DNA of 64,000 nt, taken from Rathayibacter oskolensis. GTDB lineage: Bacteria > Actinomycetota > Actinomycetes > Actinomycetales > Microbacteriaceae. How positions within the stretch are numbered: position 1 is the first letter of the stretch; the number at the start of each line of letters is the position of its first letter. The DNA lies in contig NZ_FXBM01000004.1 of assembly GCF_900177245.1 (NCBI RefSeq), positions 186,001 to 250,000 of the forward strand, in the 5' to 3' direction. Shown here piece by piece: positions 41,071-48,696 of this stretch. The notes beneath the pieces are model-generated. The model was not told the origin of the DNA. It searched no databases and was given only the letters and a program-made list of their open reading frames with translations. A program made the translations under genes and the position numbers.

Positions 41071-41193
41071 TCAGTTGTACTTGATCCCGCAGACCGGGCA
41101 CTTCCGGTAGCTCGCGGGGGTCATGATCTCGGTGCCGCACCCGCGGCAGATGTAGGGCTCACGGGATCGGAAGGTGGACGGGACGGCGGCCAT
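41071..41193 (-). CDS. Small zinc-ribbon protein
   Basis: A 40-residue protein with two C-X2-C pairs: Cys16/Cys19 (YICRGCGTEI) and Cys32/Cys35 (RKCPVCGIKYN). It is a complete rubredoxin-like or zinc-ribbon knuckle with a short unstructured start. AAAGGA precedes the ATG at 41193. Comparable orphan zinc-ribbon miniproteins are common in actinobacteria but have no assigned role. Confidence 0.72.
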   Translation of the reverse strand: MAAVPSTFRSREPYICRGCGTEIMTPASYRKCPVCGIKYN

Positions 41194-41284
41194 GAGGGTC
41201 CTTTCAACGGTGGAGTCGACCCCGGGACAGGGTGCCTCAAAGTACCGGCCGATAACGGCGCGGAACAAGGGGCACAGAGCGGAA

Positions 41285-41530
41285 TCACCTGGTCGTCGGA
41301 TGGATCGACGTCACCCGCGGCAGCTGCAGCTCCTCCGCGATGCGGCTGAAGGCCGCGAGGGCCTGCTCGTTGGTGATGCGGCCGGTGTCGACGCCGTCGG
41401 CGATCCGGAGCACGTCGAGCTTCCGCGTCGCGCGCGCCGAGGTGGCCAGATCCGCGGCACCGATCGCGGCCGACGCGCGGACCCGCGCGACGATCGTCCC
41501 TACCTGCCACCGTCTGCTGGTGAACGCCAT
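41285..41530 (-). CDS. Hypothetical 81-residue protein
   Basis: A small helical protein with a basic first half (RRWQVGTIVARVRASAAIG) and a second half reading GRITNEQALAAFSRIAEELQ. No family is recognised. GAGGAGA before the ATG supports translation. It lies between the zinc-ribbon gene and the MdaB-like gene on the same strand, 27 bp after the latter, so it may be the tail of that operon. Confidence 0.55.
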   Translation of the reverse strand: MAFTSRRWQVGTIVARVRASAAIGAADLATSARATRKLDVLRIADGVDTGRITNEQALAAFSRIAEELQLPRVTSIHPTTR

Positions 41531-41557
41531 GCACTCTCCTCGTGTCCGCTGCCGGTC

Positions 41558-42214
41558 CTATCGGCTACCGGATGCTTCGGAGCGACGGCGGGGACTCGAT
41601 TGGACGCTCGCGCCGTCTCCCAGCATCGCGAGCTGCCGGTCGAGGTGCGGGCCGTAGCCCTCGAGGCGCTCGGCGATGTCCGCGGCGCGGAAGATGTCGT
41701 GGATCCCGTAGCTCTCGAGGACGGTGAAGCCGACGAACCGGTAGGCGGCGGTGATCCCGAGCAGCAGGTCGTCGACTCCCTTGCCGGCGAAGAGCACGCT
41801 GTCGGGGTTGCCGAAGGACTCCGAGGGAGCGTTCCAGGTCGCGGCGACGAGGAACCCCCTGCCGTGCAGGTGGCCGCCGGTGCCGTACTGGCGGCTGGGG
41901 TCGGCGCGGGTGCGTCCGTCGTTGTCGAGGAACTCGGTGCTGTGGAGTCCGGCGTTGAAGACGGCGTCGATGTAGCGCTTGTGGATCCAGGGGGCGCCGA
42001 ACCAGTTGATCGGGGTCTGCAGGATCACCAGGTCGGCCTCGAGGTGCCGCTGCACCTCCGCCTCCGGGTCGTAGCCGTCCTCGACCCTGGTCTCGGTGAC
42101 GTCGTGGCCGCCGGCTCGGAGGTGCTTCGTCGCCCTGTCGGCCATCGCGCGGTTGAGAGCGCCCTCCGTCCAGCCCGGGTAGGTCAGGTGCGCGCTGATG
42201 ATGTGGATTCTCAC
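41558..42214 (-). CDS. MdaB-like NAD(P)H:quinone oxidoreductase (flavodoxin fold)
   Basis: A 218-residue flavoprotein of the MdaB/NQO family. It starts with RIHIISAHLTYPGWTEGALN (FMN/FAD loop), shows ADLVILQTPINWFGAPWIHK and YGTGGHLHGRGFLVAATWN, as in modulator of drug activity B, and reduces quinones by two electrons. The GTG at 42214 gives the family start. The tandem palindromes at 42319-42343 lie 105 bp upstream, between it and a small membrane-protein gene, so it is probably part of the TetR regulon defined by those sites. Confidence 0.87.
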   Translation of the reverse strand: MRIHIISAHLTYPGWTEGALNRAMADRATKHLRAGGHDVTETRVEDGYDPEAEVQRHLEADLVILQTPINWFGAPWIHKRYIDAVFNAGLHSTEFLDNDGRTRADPSRQYGTGGHLHGRGFLVAATWNAPSESFGNPDSVLFAGKGVDDLLLGITAAYRFVGFTVLESYGIHDIFRAADIAERLEGYGPHLDRQLAMLGDGASVQSSPRRRSEASGSR

Positions 42215-42318
42215 GGGTCTCGGTCCTTCTGCGGCACACCGTGTGCCGACGACTCCCGTGTCTAGTCGCCCGGGGCCGGGCGCTTCAACGAGACCAGGTG
42301 TCGGCGAGGACACCTTCT

Positions 42319-42343
42319 GGTCGTTTGACTTGGTCAACTGACC
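42319..42343. promoter_or_regulatory. Tandem TetR-type operator, copy A
   Basis: GGTCGttTGACT (42319-42330) and GGTCAacTGACC (42332-42343), start points 13 bp apart, in the gap between the MdaB-like gene and the small membrane-protein gene. TTGACT (42325-42330) and TACGGT (42347-42352) give a possible promoter spanning the second site. Confidence 0.7.
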
Positions 42344-42377
42344 TGATACGGTGGACCCACGCCAGGAGTCCCCTGAC

Positions 42378-42611
42378 GTGTCGATCGAGAGGACCACCGT
42401 GCTCAGACGACTGGGAGCGATCATCGGGATCGCGGGCATCGCCCTCGGTCTGGCCGGCGTTCTGTGGGACACGCTCCTCCCGACTCCCGACGCGAACATC
42501 GGCGCCGGGCTCCTCCTGCTGATCGGGCTCCCGCTGACGATCATCGGGGTGGTCCTGCTCGTGCTCGCCGCGGTGATCGACCTGCGGTCGGGAGGTCAGA
42601 GGCGCAGGTAG
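42378..42611 (+). CDS. Small two-helix membrane protein
   Basis: A 77-residue protein with two hydrophobic segments (LGAIIGIAGIALGLAGVLW and AGLLLLIGLPLTIIGVVLLV) separated by a short Pro/Asp-rich loop. The GTG at 42378 is chosen because AGGAG lies nine bases upstream; a GTG at 42351 is an alternative. It overlaps the end of the convergent SDR gene by 16 bp. The operator pair directly upstream links it to the TetR at 44160. Function unknown. Confidence 0.65.
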   Translation: MSIERTTVLRRLGAIIGIAGIALGLAGVLWDTLLPTPDANIGAGLLLLIGLPLTIIGVVLLVLAAVIDLRSGGQRRR

Positions 42612-43369
42612 GAGGCACCGTTGGCGTCGAGGACGGCCCCGGACGACCAGGCGGCCTCGGGGGAGGCGAGCCAGAACGCCGCGGCGGCGACGTCCTCGGG
42701 AGGGCCGACGCGGTCGAACGGACTCTGAGCGCGGAGAGCATCGCCCTCCGGGCCGTCGAGCTTGGCGAGCTGCCGAGGCGTCGCCACGAAGCCGGGCGCC
42801 ACCGAGGTGACCGAGATGCCGTGCGGCGCGAGAGCGACGGCGAGGGACTGCCCGAGGGCGTGCAGTCCCGCCTTGCTCGCCGCGTAGGCGGGGTACTCCG
42901 GCTCACCGCGGAACGCTCCGCGGGATCCGATGGCGACGATCGATCCCGCTGCTCCTCGGCCGATGAGGTGGTGGGCGACGGCCCACGCGAGGTTCGCCGC
43001 GCCGAGCAGGTTGACGTCGATCATCTGCCGGAAGGCCGCGCCCCACTCCTCGTAGGACGTCTCGCTGATCGCGTGCCGGTTGGCGGCCGATGGTGCGACC
43101 GCGGCGTTGGCGATCAGGACGTCGATCGATCCGAGCGCCTCGACCGCCGACGTCACGAGCGCGGTCACTCCGGCCGGGTCGCCGATGTCACCGGAGACGA
43201 GCGCATGCCCGTCTCCCTCGAGGGAGGCGAGGGTCCGCTCGGCGCCGAGCCGGTTGCCGGCGTAGTGGACGGCCACCCGGTCGCCCGCCTCCGCGAACCG
43301 TCTCGCGACAGCGGCGCCGATCCCTCCAGAGGCACCGGTCACCAGGACGGTCCTCGTGGTCGTCGTCAT
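42596..43369 (-). CDS. SDR-family oxidoreductase
   Basis: A 257-residue classical SDR. TGASGGIGAA (residues 11-20) binds the cofactor, VHYAGNRLGAE suggests NADP preference by the Asn-Arg after the second strand, LIANAAVAP is the NAG-type motif and PAYAASKAGL carries Tyr-X3-Lys. It is divergent from a GNAT gene at 43526, and the operator pair at 43464-43488 lies between them. Its 3' end overlaps the small membrane-protein gene. It is a close architectural match to the SDR at 51682. Confidence 0.91.
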   Translation of the reverse strand: MTTTTRTVLVTGASGGIGAAVARRFAEAGDRVAVHYAGNRLGAERTLASLEGDGHALVSGDIGDPAGVTALVTSAVEALGSIDVLIANAAVAPSAANRHAISETSYEEWGAAFRQMIDVNLLGAANLAWAVAHHLIGRGAAGSIVAIGSRGAFRGEPEYPAYAASKAGLHALGQSLAVALAPHGISVTSVAPGFVATPRQLAKLDGPEGDALRAQSPFDRVGPPEDVAAAAFWLASPEAAWSSGAVLDANGASYLRL

Positions 43370-43463
43370 GTGTCTCCCTCACGGATCGGGCGTGGAGCGG
43401 TGTCGTCGCCGCGTCGGGGAACGCCGACCCTCTCGCGGTCATTCTCCTCCGAGTCCCCCTACT

Positions 43464-43488
43464 GGTCATATGAACTGGTCAGATGACC
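43464..43488. promoter_or_regulatory. Tandem TetR-type operator, copy B
   Basis: GGTCAtaTGAAC (43464-43475) and GGTCAgaTGACC (43477-43488), the same 13-bp register as the copies at 42319 and 44806. It lies between the divergent SDR and GNAT genes, followed by TGATATGTT. Confidence 0.75.
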
Positions 43489-43525
43489 TGATATGTTGGA
43501 GACCTCGAGATGAAGGAGGATCGCG

Positions 43526-44179
43526 GTGTTCGTGATCACCCCGGCCTCTGCGGCCGATGTCCCCGCGGCGGCCGCCGTCCTCGCCTCCGCGTTCTCCGAC
43601 GATCCCGTCATGGGCGCGTTCGTCTCCGGGCGGGATGCACACCGCCGGTTGGAGACGGTCTTCCGCGTCCTCCTCCGGTCCGGAGCCCTGCGGGACGGCC
43701 GCGTCGACCTGGCGCCTCGCGAGCCCGGGGGAGAGATCCTCGGCGCGACGATCTGGGAGCGGCCCGGGCAGAGCCCCTCGCTCCTCCTCCTGGCGCGGAG
43801 CATGCCGGCCCTGGTGGGAGTGCTCGGCGTCCGGGGACTCGTCGCGGGTGTTCGCCTCGGGAGCACCCTGGCCCGATTCCGCCCGGCCGAGCCGCACTGG
43901 CACCTGACCCACATCGGCGTCGGGCCGGGCGGTCGCGGCCGGGGGGTGGGGTCGGCGCTCCTGTCGTCGCGACTCGCACGGATCGACGACGAGAACGCGG
44001 CGGCCTACCTGGAGTCGTCGAACGAGCGCAACCGCGCGCTGTACCGGCGGCACGGCTTCGCCACGATCGCACTGATCACCGGCGTGAGCGGAGCCGCACC
44101 CGCGGCCATGTGGCGGAGCCCGTCGTCCGTCCGCGAGCCCCGTCAGGACGGCGCGCTGTCTACTCCTCCGAGCTCTTAG
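43526..44179 (+). CDS. GNAT-family N-acetyltransferase
   Basis: A 217-residue acetyltransferase. The acetyl-CoA loop is VGPGGRGRGVGSALLSSRLA (~residues 131-150), and LESSNERNRALYRRHGFATI is the conserved C-terminal helix-strand. The first part (PASAADVPAAAAVLASAFSD) fits puromycin-acetyltransferase-like members. AAGGAGGA precedes the GTG at 43526. It overlaps the end of the convergent TetR gene by 20 bp. Through the operator at 43464 it is likely induced together with the SDRs and the quinone reductase. The substrate is unknown. Confidence 0.88.
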   Translation: MFVITPASAADVPAAAAVLASAFSDDPVMGAFVSGRDAHRRLETVFRVLLRSGALRDGRVDLAPREPGGEILGATIWERPGQSPSLLLLARSMPALVGVLGVRGLVAGVRLGSTLARFRPAEPHWHLTHIGVGPGGRGRGVGSALLSSRLARIDDENAAAYLESSNERNRALYRRHGFATIALITGVSGAAPAAMWRSPSSVREPRQDGALSTPPSS

Positions 44180-44783
44180 GCGATCCGGGAGTGCCGGCGA
44201 GAGCGTTCTCGAGCAGGTGCGACAGCAGGGGGATCGCTGCCGCGCGATCGGGATCGCCGGGGTCGGCCAGCTCGGCGAGGGTCAACCCGTCGAACACGGC
44301 GAGGACGAGCGCCGTGAGTGCTCGGGAGCCCCCCGGCAGCTGGGCGTCGGCCGCCTCGTTCCAGGGGCGGAGCGCCGCGGAGGACGCTTCGGAGTAGGCG
44401 GCGTACTGCTCCCGCGCGAGGTGCTGCAGCCCCTCCGTGCGGAGGGAGTGGGTGGTGACCTCGACGAGCGCGATCTGGCGGGCCGTCGAGACCGCCGTGA
44501 CCCGCTCCCAGATGCCGGCCAGCCGCGCGGTCAGGGTGTCGTCGGCGTCGCCCTCCGCGATGCCCGCGCGGACGTCGGCGATGAGCACCTCGATGACCCC
44601 TGCCAGCAGATCCGCCTTGTCGGTGAACCAGTAGTGCACGGTGCCCAGCGGGAGCCCCGCCTCGCTCGCCACGCGCCGCGTGGTGACGGCCGCGATCCCC
44701 TCCCGCTCGACGACCGCTGCCGCCGCCCGCAGCAGCGCGTCTCTCGTCTCGGAACCGCGCTGTCGTCCTGTTCGCTCTGCCAT
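44160..44783 (-). CDS. TetR-family regulator (BetI-like), proposed regulon controller
   Basis: A 207-residue regulator. The helix-turn-helix reads AAAVVEREGIAAVTTRRVAS, then AGLPLGTVHYWFTDKADLL (~residues 20-60), and the C-terminal domain resembles TetR_C_6/BetI-like regulators. The ATG at 44783 is used; an in-frame ATG at 44879 would extend through the operator. It is divergent from the SDR at 44900, and its promoter contains the same tandem palindrome as the promoters at 42319 and 43464. It is therefore the best candidate to control the MdaB-like, membrane-protein, SDR and GNAT genes as well as itself. Confidence 0.88.
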   Translation of the reverse strand: MAERTGRQRGSETRDALLRAAAAVVEREGIAAVTTRRVASEAGLPLGTVHYWFTDKADLLAGVIEVLIADVRAGIAEGDADDTLTARLAGIWERVTAVSTARQIALVEVTTHSLRTEGLQHLAREQYAAYSEASSAALRPWNEAADAQLPGGSRALTALVLAVFDGLTLAELADPGDPDRAAAIPLLSHLLENALAGTPGSPKSSEE

Positions 44784-44805
44784 GCCTCCATCATGGCAGA
44801 GAACT

Positions 44806-44830
44806 GGACAGTTGACTTGGTCGTATGACC
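44806..44830. promoter_or_regulatory. Tandem TetR-type operator, copy C
   Basis: GGACAgtTGACT (44806-44817) and GGTCGtaTGACC (44819-44830), again 13 bp apart, between the TetR gene and the divergent SDR gene. Followed by AGATAGAGT as copy A is by TGATACGGT. Confidence 0.7.
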
Positions 44831-44899
44831 AGATAGAGTGAGCAGCGCGCCGGAAGGTGCGCCCACCCCCCTCCCGCACCGAGATCTCTGGAGATGCAC

Positions 44900-45757
44900 A
44901 TGTCGCTGATCGCTACGGCCCCCCTCGCTGGACGGATCGCTCTCGTGACGGGAGCCGGACGCCCGAGGGGGATCGGACGGAGCATCGCTCTGGCCCTGGC
45001 GGACGCCGGCGCCGACGTCGTCGTGACGGATGTGGGCAGGGCCCGCGCGGATCTGGAGGTGGGCGGCGCCGGCCTGGGTGACGACCCCGCCGACCTGGAG
45101 GAGTCCGCGGCTCTGGTCCGCCGGCGCGGCCGGCGGTCGCTGGCGGTGGGCCTCGACGTGACCGACGAGGAGGCGGTCTCCGCAGCGATCGACAGGGTCC
45201 GCAGCGAGTGGGGCGTCGTCGATGTGCTGGTGAACAACGCGGGGACCGGGGTGGGCACAGGGCCCTTCCTCGACGTCACCGATGCGCAGCTCGGCGTCTC
45301 GTGGCAGGTCAACGTCCTCGGGCAGGTCCACCTCGCCCGGGCCGTGCTCCCCGGGATGATCGACGCGGGCCGCGGATCCATCGTCAACATCGCCTCGACG
45401 ATGGGCCTCGCCGCTGCCGGCGGCTACGGCGGCTACGTGCTGGCCAAGCACGCCATCGTGGGCCTGACCCGGCTGCTCGCGCACGAGTTCGGAGGCCGGG
45501 GGATCCGGACGAACGCGGTCGCGCCGGGCTACATCTTCACCGACCTCGGCGAGGCCGAGCTGCGTCTGACGGCCACCCGGCTCGGGATCGATGAGGGCAC
45601 GGCACTGGAGGCGATGCTCTCCGAGATCCCCCTCGGTCGCGCGGGCACTCCGGAGGACATCGGCGCCGCCGTCGCGTGGCTCGCCGGTGACGGTGCCGGA
45701 TTCGTGAACGGCGCCGTGCTGCCGGTCACCGGCGGGCAGCCCGCCGGGCTCAACTGA
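44900..45757 (+). CDS. SDR-family oxidoreductase
   Basis: A 285-residue SDR. The cofactor motif is TGAGRPRGIGRS with a three-residue insertion, NNAGTGVGTGPF follows, and the catalytic Tyr-X3-Lys is in GGYVLAKHAIVG. The C-terminal GAPGY-type loop is APGYIFTDLGEAEL. The ATG at 44900 has GGAG six bases upstream, better placed than the ATG at 44894. It is divergent from the TetR gene and likely its target. A DUF2855 gene follows after 57 bp on the same strand. Confidence 0.9.
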   Translation: MSLIATAPLAGRIALVTGAGRPRGIGRSIALALADAGADVVVTDVGRARADLEVGGAGLGDDPADLEESAALVRRRGRRSLAVGLDVTDEEAVSAAIDRVRSEWGVVDVLVNNAGTGVGTGPFLDVTDAQLGVSWQVNVLGQVHLARAVLPGMIDAGRGSIVNIASTMGLAAAGGYGGYVLAKHAIVGLTRLLAHEFGGRGIRTNAVAPGYIFTDLGEAELRLTATRLGIDEGTALEAMLSEIPLGRAGTPEDIGAAVAWLAGDGAGFVNGAVLPVTGGQPAGLN

Positions 45758-45814
45758 GGGGCCTGGGGGCCCTGATCGAACTCCGACCGACCTGACCACG
45801 AAGGAGCGATCGCC

Positions 45815-46921
45815 ATGACCGTCCACACCGCCACCACCTTCGAGGTGCGCCTCGACGATCCGCTCGGGAGTTCGCGCCTGCTCACCGAGACGCTGCGCGA
45901 GCCGGAGCCGGGAGAGATCGTGCTCGAGGTCGAGAGGTTCGGGCTCACGTCGAACAACCTCACCTACGCGCTCCTCGGCAACGAGACGCCGACGCGCTAC
46001 TGGGACGCCTTCCCCGCCGCGGACGGCTGGGGGAGGGTTCCCGCCTGGGGCTCTGCGCGGGTGATCGACGGCGACGAGTCCGTCGCACGCCCTGGCGAGC
46101 GGTTCGTCGGGCTGCTGCCCATGGCCGACCGCTTCGTCTTCGCCGGCCGGCGTGCCGAGGACGGCGTGCTCGTCGGCTCGGCCACCGGGCGGAACGCGAT
46201 GCCGTCGATGTACCGGGACCTGCACCGGGTCGAGGACGAGGATGCGGCGCAGGGATCGGCGGCCGAGGTCCTCCTCCGCCCGTTCTTCACGTTCGCGGCC
46301 CTGCTCGCGCGCGAGGTGAGCGACGGCGGTGCCGAGACGGCGGTCGTGACGAGCGCCTCGAGCAAGGCGGGCCTGCTGCTCGGCCGGCTCCTCCAGCAGG
46401 GCGGCGTGCGAACGGTCGGCCTGACGGCGGCGCCCCGGGTCGCGGCGACGGAGTCGACCGGCGCGTTCACCGAGGTGAGGTCGTACTCCGACGTGTCCGG
46501 CCTGACGGCGGAGGGCCGGACCGTCCTCCTCGACATCGCCGGGAACGCGGAGGTGTCGTCGGCGGTCGCTCGGCAGCTGTCGGACGACCTCGCTCGCATC
46601 ATCGTCGTCGGGGCGACGCACCACGACGCGGCCGCGGGTGCGGCCGAGCCCGACGACTCCCCCTCGCCCGAGGTCGACCTGTTCGACACCGCCGAGCACG
46701 AGGCGGGATACAGCGAGGAGCACGGAGCCGCGGCTCTCCGCGCCCTCGAGGACGACGCCCGCGAGGCGCTCCTCCCCTGGGCCTCGCGCTGGATCCAGCT
46801 GGACGAGGTCGAGGGCGTCGGCAGCCTCGAGGAGGCGTGGAGGACGGTGCAGGAGCCGCCGGCGTCCCCCCTCCGCGGCATCGTCGTCACCGCCTCGCCG
46901 CGCCGGGGGGATCCGCGATGA
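45815..46921 (+). CDS. DUF2855 family protein
   Basis: A 368-residue protein matching DUF2855, which has a medium-chain-dehydrogenase-like layout but no assigned reaction. Landmarks are ERFGLTSNNLTYALLGNETP near the N-terminus, RYWDAFPAADGWGRVPAWG, and a nucleotide-fold region TAVVTSASSKAGLLLGRLL (~residues 174-192). ACGAAGGAG precedes the ATG. It follows an SDR gene and may act on the same metabolite. The downstream membrane-protein frame begins around its stop codon. Confidence 0.88.
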   Translation: MTVHTATTFEVRLDDPLGSSRLLTETLREPEPGEIVLEVERFGLTSNNLTYALLGNETPTRYWDAFPAADGWGRVPAWGSARVIDGDESVARPGERFVGLLPMADRFVFAGRRAEDGVLVGSATGRNAMPSMYRDLHRVEDEDAAQGSAAEVLLRPFFTFAALLAREVSDGGAETAVVTSASSKAGLLLGRLLQQGGVRTVGLTAAPRVAATESTGAFTEVRSYSDVSGLTAEGRTVLLDIAGNAEVSSAVARQLSDDLARIIVVGATHHDAAAGAAEPDDSPSPEVDLFDTAEHEAGYSEEHGAAALRALEDDAREALLPWASRWIQLDEVEGVGSLEEAWRTVQEPPASPLRGIVVTASPRRGDPR

Positions 46922-46949
46922 CCGCCGCACCCTCGCCGTCCGCGCGGGC

Positions 46950-47450
46950 GTGCTCCTCGGGCTCGCGGGAATGGCGGTCGCGTTCTTCATGACCGCGGGG
47001 CCCACTCCGTCGCAGGCCGCCGACTTCGAGGGCATCATGGGTGCGCATGCGGTCGGCGTGGAGGACGGAGGGCCCGGAGTGCCGTTCTTCGGGTGGAGCA
47101 CCGAGGCCGGTGATCTGCGCGCACCCCACTTCGTCGGGATGCACGCCCTGCAGGCGATCCCGCTCGGGCTGCTCGCCCTCGAGCTGCTGAGCGGTCGCGT
47201 CGCCGTGCTGCGCTCGGTGCGAGTGCGGTTCCGGCTCGTCCTGGTGGGCTCGTCGGCCTTCGCGGCGCTGCTCGGGATCCTGACCTGGCAGGCTCTCGCG
47301 GGCGAGTCGGTGATCGCCCCGAGCGGGCCGATCCTCCTCGCGGCTGCCGTCGCTGTCGTCGCGGCCGCCGGCGCTGCGGCCGCCGTTCTCGTCGCAGCGC
47401 ACCGGAGGACGGCGCACGAGGTCGGATCGGCCGGGGGCGTGCGACGGTGA
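46950..47450 (+). CDS. Membrane protein, probably truncated at its N-terminus
   Basis: About 166 residues with four hydrophobic segments. It contains MAVAFFMTAGPTPSQA, AHAVGVEDGGPGVPFFGWST and APHFVGMHALQAIPL, a block that in related actinobacterial membrane proteins, as far as I recall them, follows about 100 additional N-terminal residues with more helices. Here the frame runs back into the DUF2855 gene with no good start: GTG at 46950 and ATG at 46971 both lack ribosome sites, and the ATG at 46918 is in another frame. A 5' deletion or early frameshift is likely. The last four bases overlap the next gene. Confidence 0.55.
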   Translation: MLLGLAGMAVAFFMTAGPTPSQAADFEGIMGAHAVGVEDGGPGVPFFGWSTEAGDLRAPHFVGMHALQAIPLGLLALELLSGRVAVLRSVRVRFRLVLVGSSAFAALLGILTWQALAGESVIAPSGPILLAAAVAVVAAAGAAAAVLVAAHRRTAHEVGSAGGVRR

Positions 47451-48169
47451 CGTCCACCGAGCCGGAGCCGCGCCCCGCGGGGCGACTCGACGAGCTGGCC
47501 GGCATCGCCCTGTCCACGACCGTCTCCCTGCTGGCGGTGATCTACATCGTCGTGCCGTTCATCCCGGTCCTGATCGCGTGGCAGGTCGTCGCGGTGACGC
47601 ACCTCGTCCTCCTCTTCACGACGTTCAGCAACCGGACCACCCGGTCGGTCCCCGAGAGCGCCAGGCCGCTGCCGCGCAGGATGCTCGAGTCGCTCTCGTG
47701 GGTGCTGCCGATCGTCGCGAGCGGCACCGGCGTCGCATCGGGAGTGAGCCTGCTCACCACCGAGGGGACCACCGGGACCGGCGACTCCGACGACCTGCTC
47801 GTCGGACTACTCGGCTCGACCAGCGTCATCGTGGCCTGGCTGCTGCTGCAGACCGGCTTCGCCGAGATCTACGAGAGCGTCTACGAGCGCCTCCCCGACC
47901 CCTCGATGATCAGCTTCCCGGGCGTCGAGAGGGACCCGTCCCGCAGGGATCCGACACCGGCCGATCCGACACCGGCCGATCCGACACTGAGCGACTTCCT
48001 CTACATGGCCTTCACCGTCGGCACCTCGTTCGCGGTCGCCGGAGCCACCATCGCGTCGAGGAAGGTGCGGCGGGTGGTCATGATCCAGAGCGTGACGAGC
48101 TTCTTCTACAACGCGTTCCTCATCGCCGTGGCGATCCAGGTCATCCAGGGCATCATCGCGAACAGCTGA
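47447..48169 (+). CDS. DUF1345 membrane protein
   Basis: A 240-residue membrane protein. The C-terminal part (FLYMAFTVGTSFAVAGATIA, then RRVVMIQSVTSFFYNAFLIA) is the DUF1345 signature, with about five helices in all. Between helices 4 and 5 there is a soluble stretch holding a triplicated 15-bp sequence coding DPTPA (47948-47988). The GTG overlaps the previous stop (GTGA). The family has no known function; some members lie near ion-channel genes. Confidence 0.8.
   Translation: MTSTEPEPRPAGRLDELAGIALSTTVSLLAVIYIVVPFIPVLIAWQVVAVTHLVLLFTTFSNRTTRSVPESARPLPRRMLESLSWVLPIVASGTGVASGVSLLTTEGTTGTGDSDDLLVGLLGSTSVIVAWLLLQTGFAEIYESVYERLPDPSMISFPGVERDPSRRDPTPADPTPADPTLSDFLYMAFTVGTSFAVAGATIASRKVRRVVMIQSVTSFFYNAFLIAVAIQVIQGIIANS
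47948..47988 (+). repeat. Tandem 15-bp coding repeat
   Basis: GATCCGACACCGGCC at 47948-47962 and 47963-47977, then a partial third copy from 47978. It encodes repeated Asp-Pro-Thr-Pro-Ala within the DUF1345 protein and keeps the frame. Confidence 0.85.
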
Positions 48170-48246
48170 CCGGGGTCGGACGACGAGAGCGTGGGCTCCG
48201 GCAGACGAACACCATGCCGGGAATATCTCGATTCAAGCTTTGTTTA

Positions 48247-48261
48247 CTGTAGTGACTACAG
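48247..48261. promoter_or_regulatory. Probable HxlR operator
   Basis: CTGTAGTGACTACAG is a perfect 6-3-6 inverted repeat 13 bp before the HxlR start, in an AT-rich promoter stretch (CTTTGTTTACTGTAG). Autoregulation is inferred. Confidence 0.65.
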
Positions 48262-48274
48262 AAAAGAGAGTGGC

Positions 48275-48694
48275 ATGGAGGAAGAGTTCGTCGTGGAGCG
48301 CACACTGCACCACGAAGAAGCAGAGGACGGCGCGTGCCCCTCGTTCATCGCGGCGATGGACGTCGTGGGCCGGCGCTGGAGCGGCCTGATCATCGAGGCC
48401 ATCGGCCGGGGCAACTCGGGCTTCGCCGACATCGGGCGCTTCGTCGCCCACATCGGCGACACGATGCTCGCCAAGCGCCTCCGCGAGCTCGAGACCGACG
48501 GCCTGATCGAGCGGGAGGTCGTCGACGGGCGGCCCATCAGGGTCCGCTACTCGCTCACTCCCGCGGGTCGCGCGCTGCAGGTGATCCTGCAGGACCTGAC
48601 CGCGTGGGGACACGCCTACGCCCTGATCGAGAACGCGCCCCCGGCATCACCCCAGGACGTCTCACCACAGCACACAGAGCAGACGAGGAACTGA
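48275..48694 (+). CDS. HxlR-family redox regulator, YodB/CatR-like
   Basis: A 139-residue winged-helix regulator. Its start of domain reads CPSFIAAMDVVGRRWSGLII, the same arrangement as the N-terminal sensing cysteine of YodB and CatR (CPK...LLGKRW), here Cys21. Those proteins sense quinones and diamide through that cysteine and repress reductases. The recognition region is IGDTMLAKRLRELETDGLIE. It is followed after two bases by a luciferase-like monooxygenase gene and then an FMN reductase gene, a fitting regulon, with the palindrome at 48247 upstream. Confidence 0.88.
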   Translation: MEEEFVVERTLHHEEAEDGACPSFIAAMDVVGRRWSGLIIEAIGRGNSGFADIGRFVAHIGDTMLAKRLRELETDGLIEREVVDGRPIRVRYSLTPAGRALQVILQDLTAWGHAYALIENAPPASPQDVSPQHTEQTRN

Positions 48695-48696
48695 CC

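Noticed and set aside
44531-47602. A 1023-codon open frame on the minus strand
   Set aside because: It lies opposite well-supported SDR, DUF2855 and membrane-protein genes and shows no protein family features.
47948-47988. 15-bp tandem repeat considered as a regulatory or CRISPR repeat
   Set aside because: It is in frame within a coding region and simply repeats Asp-Pro-Thr-Pro-Ala.
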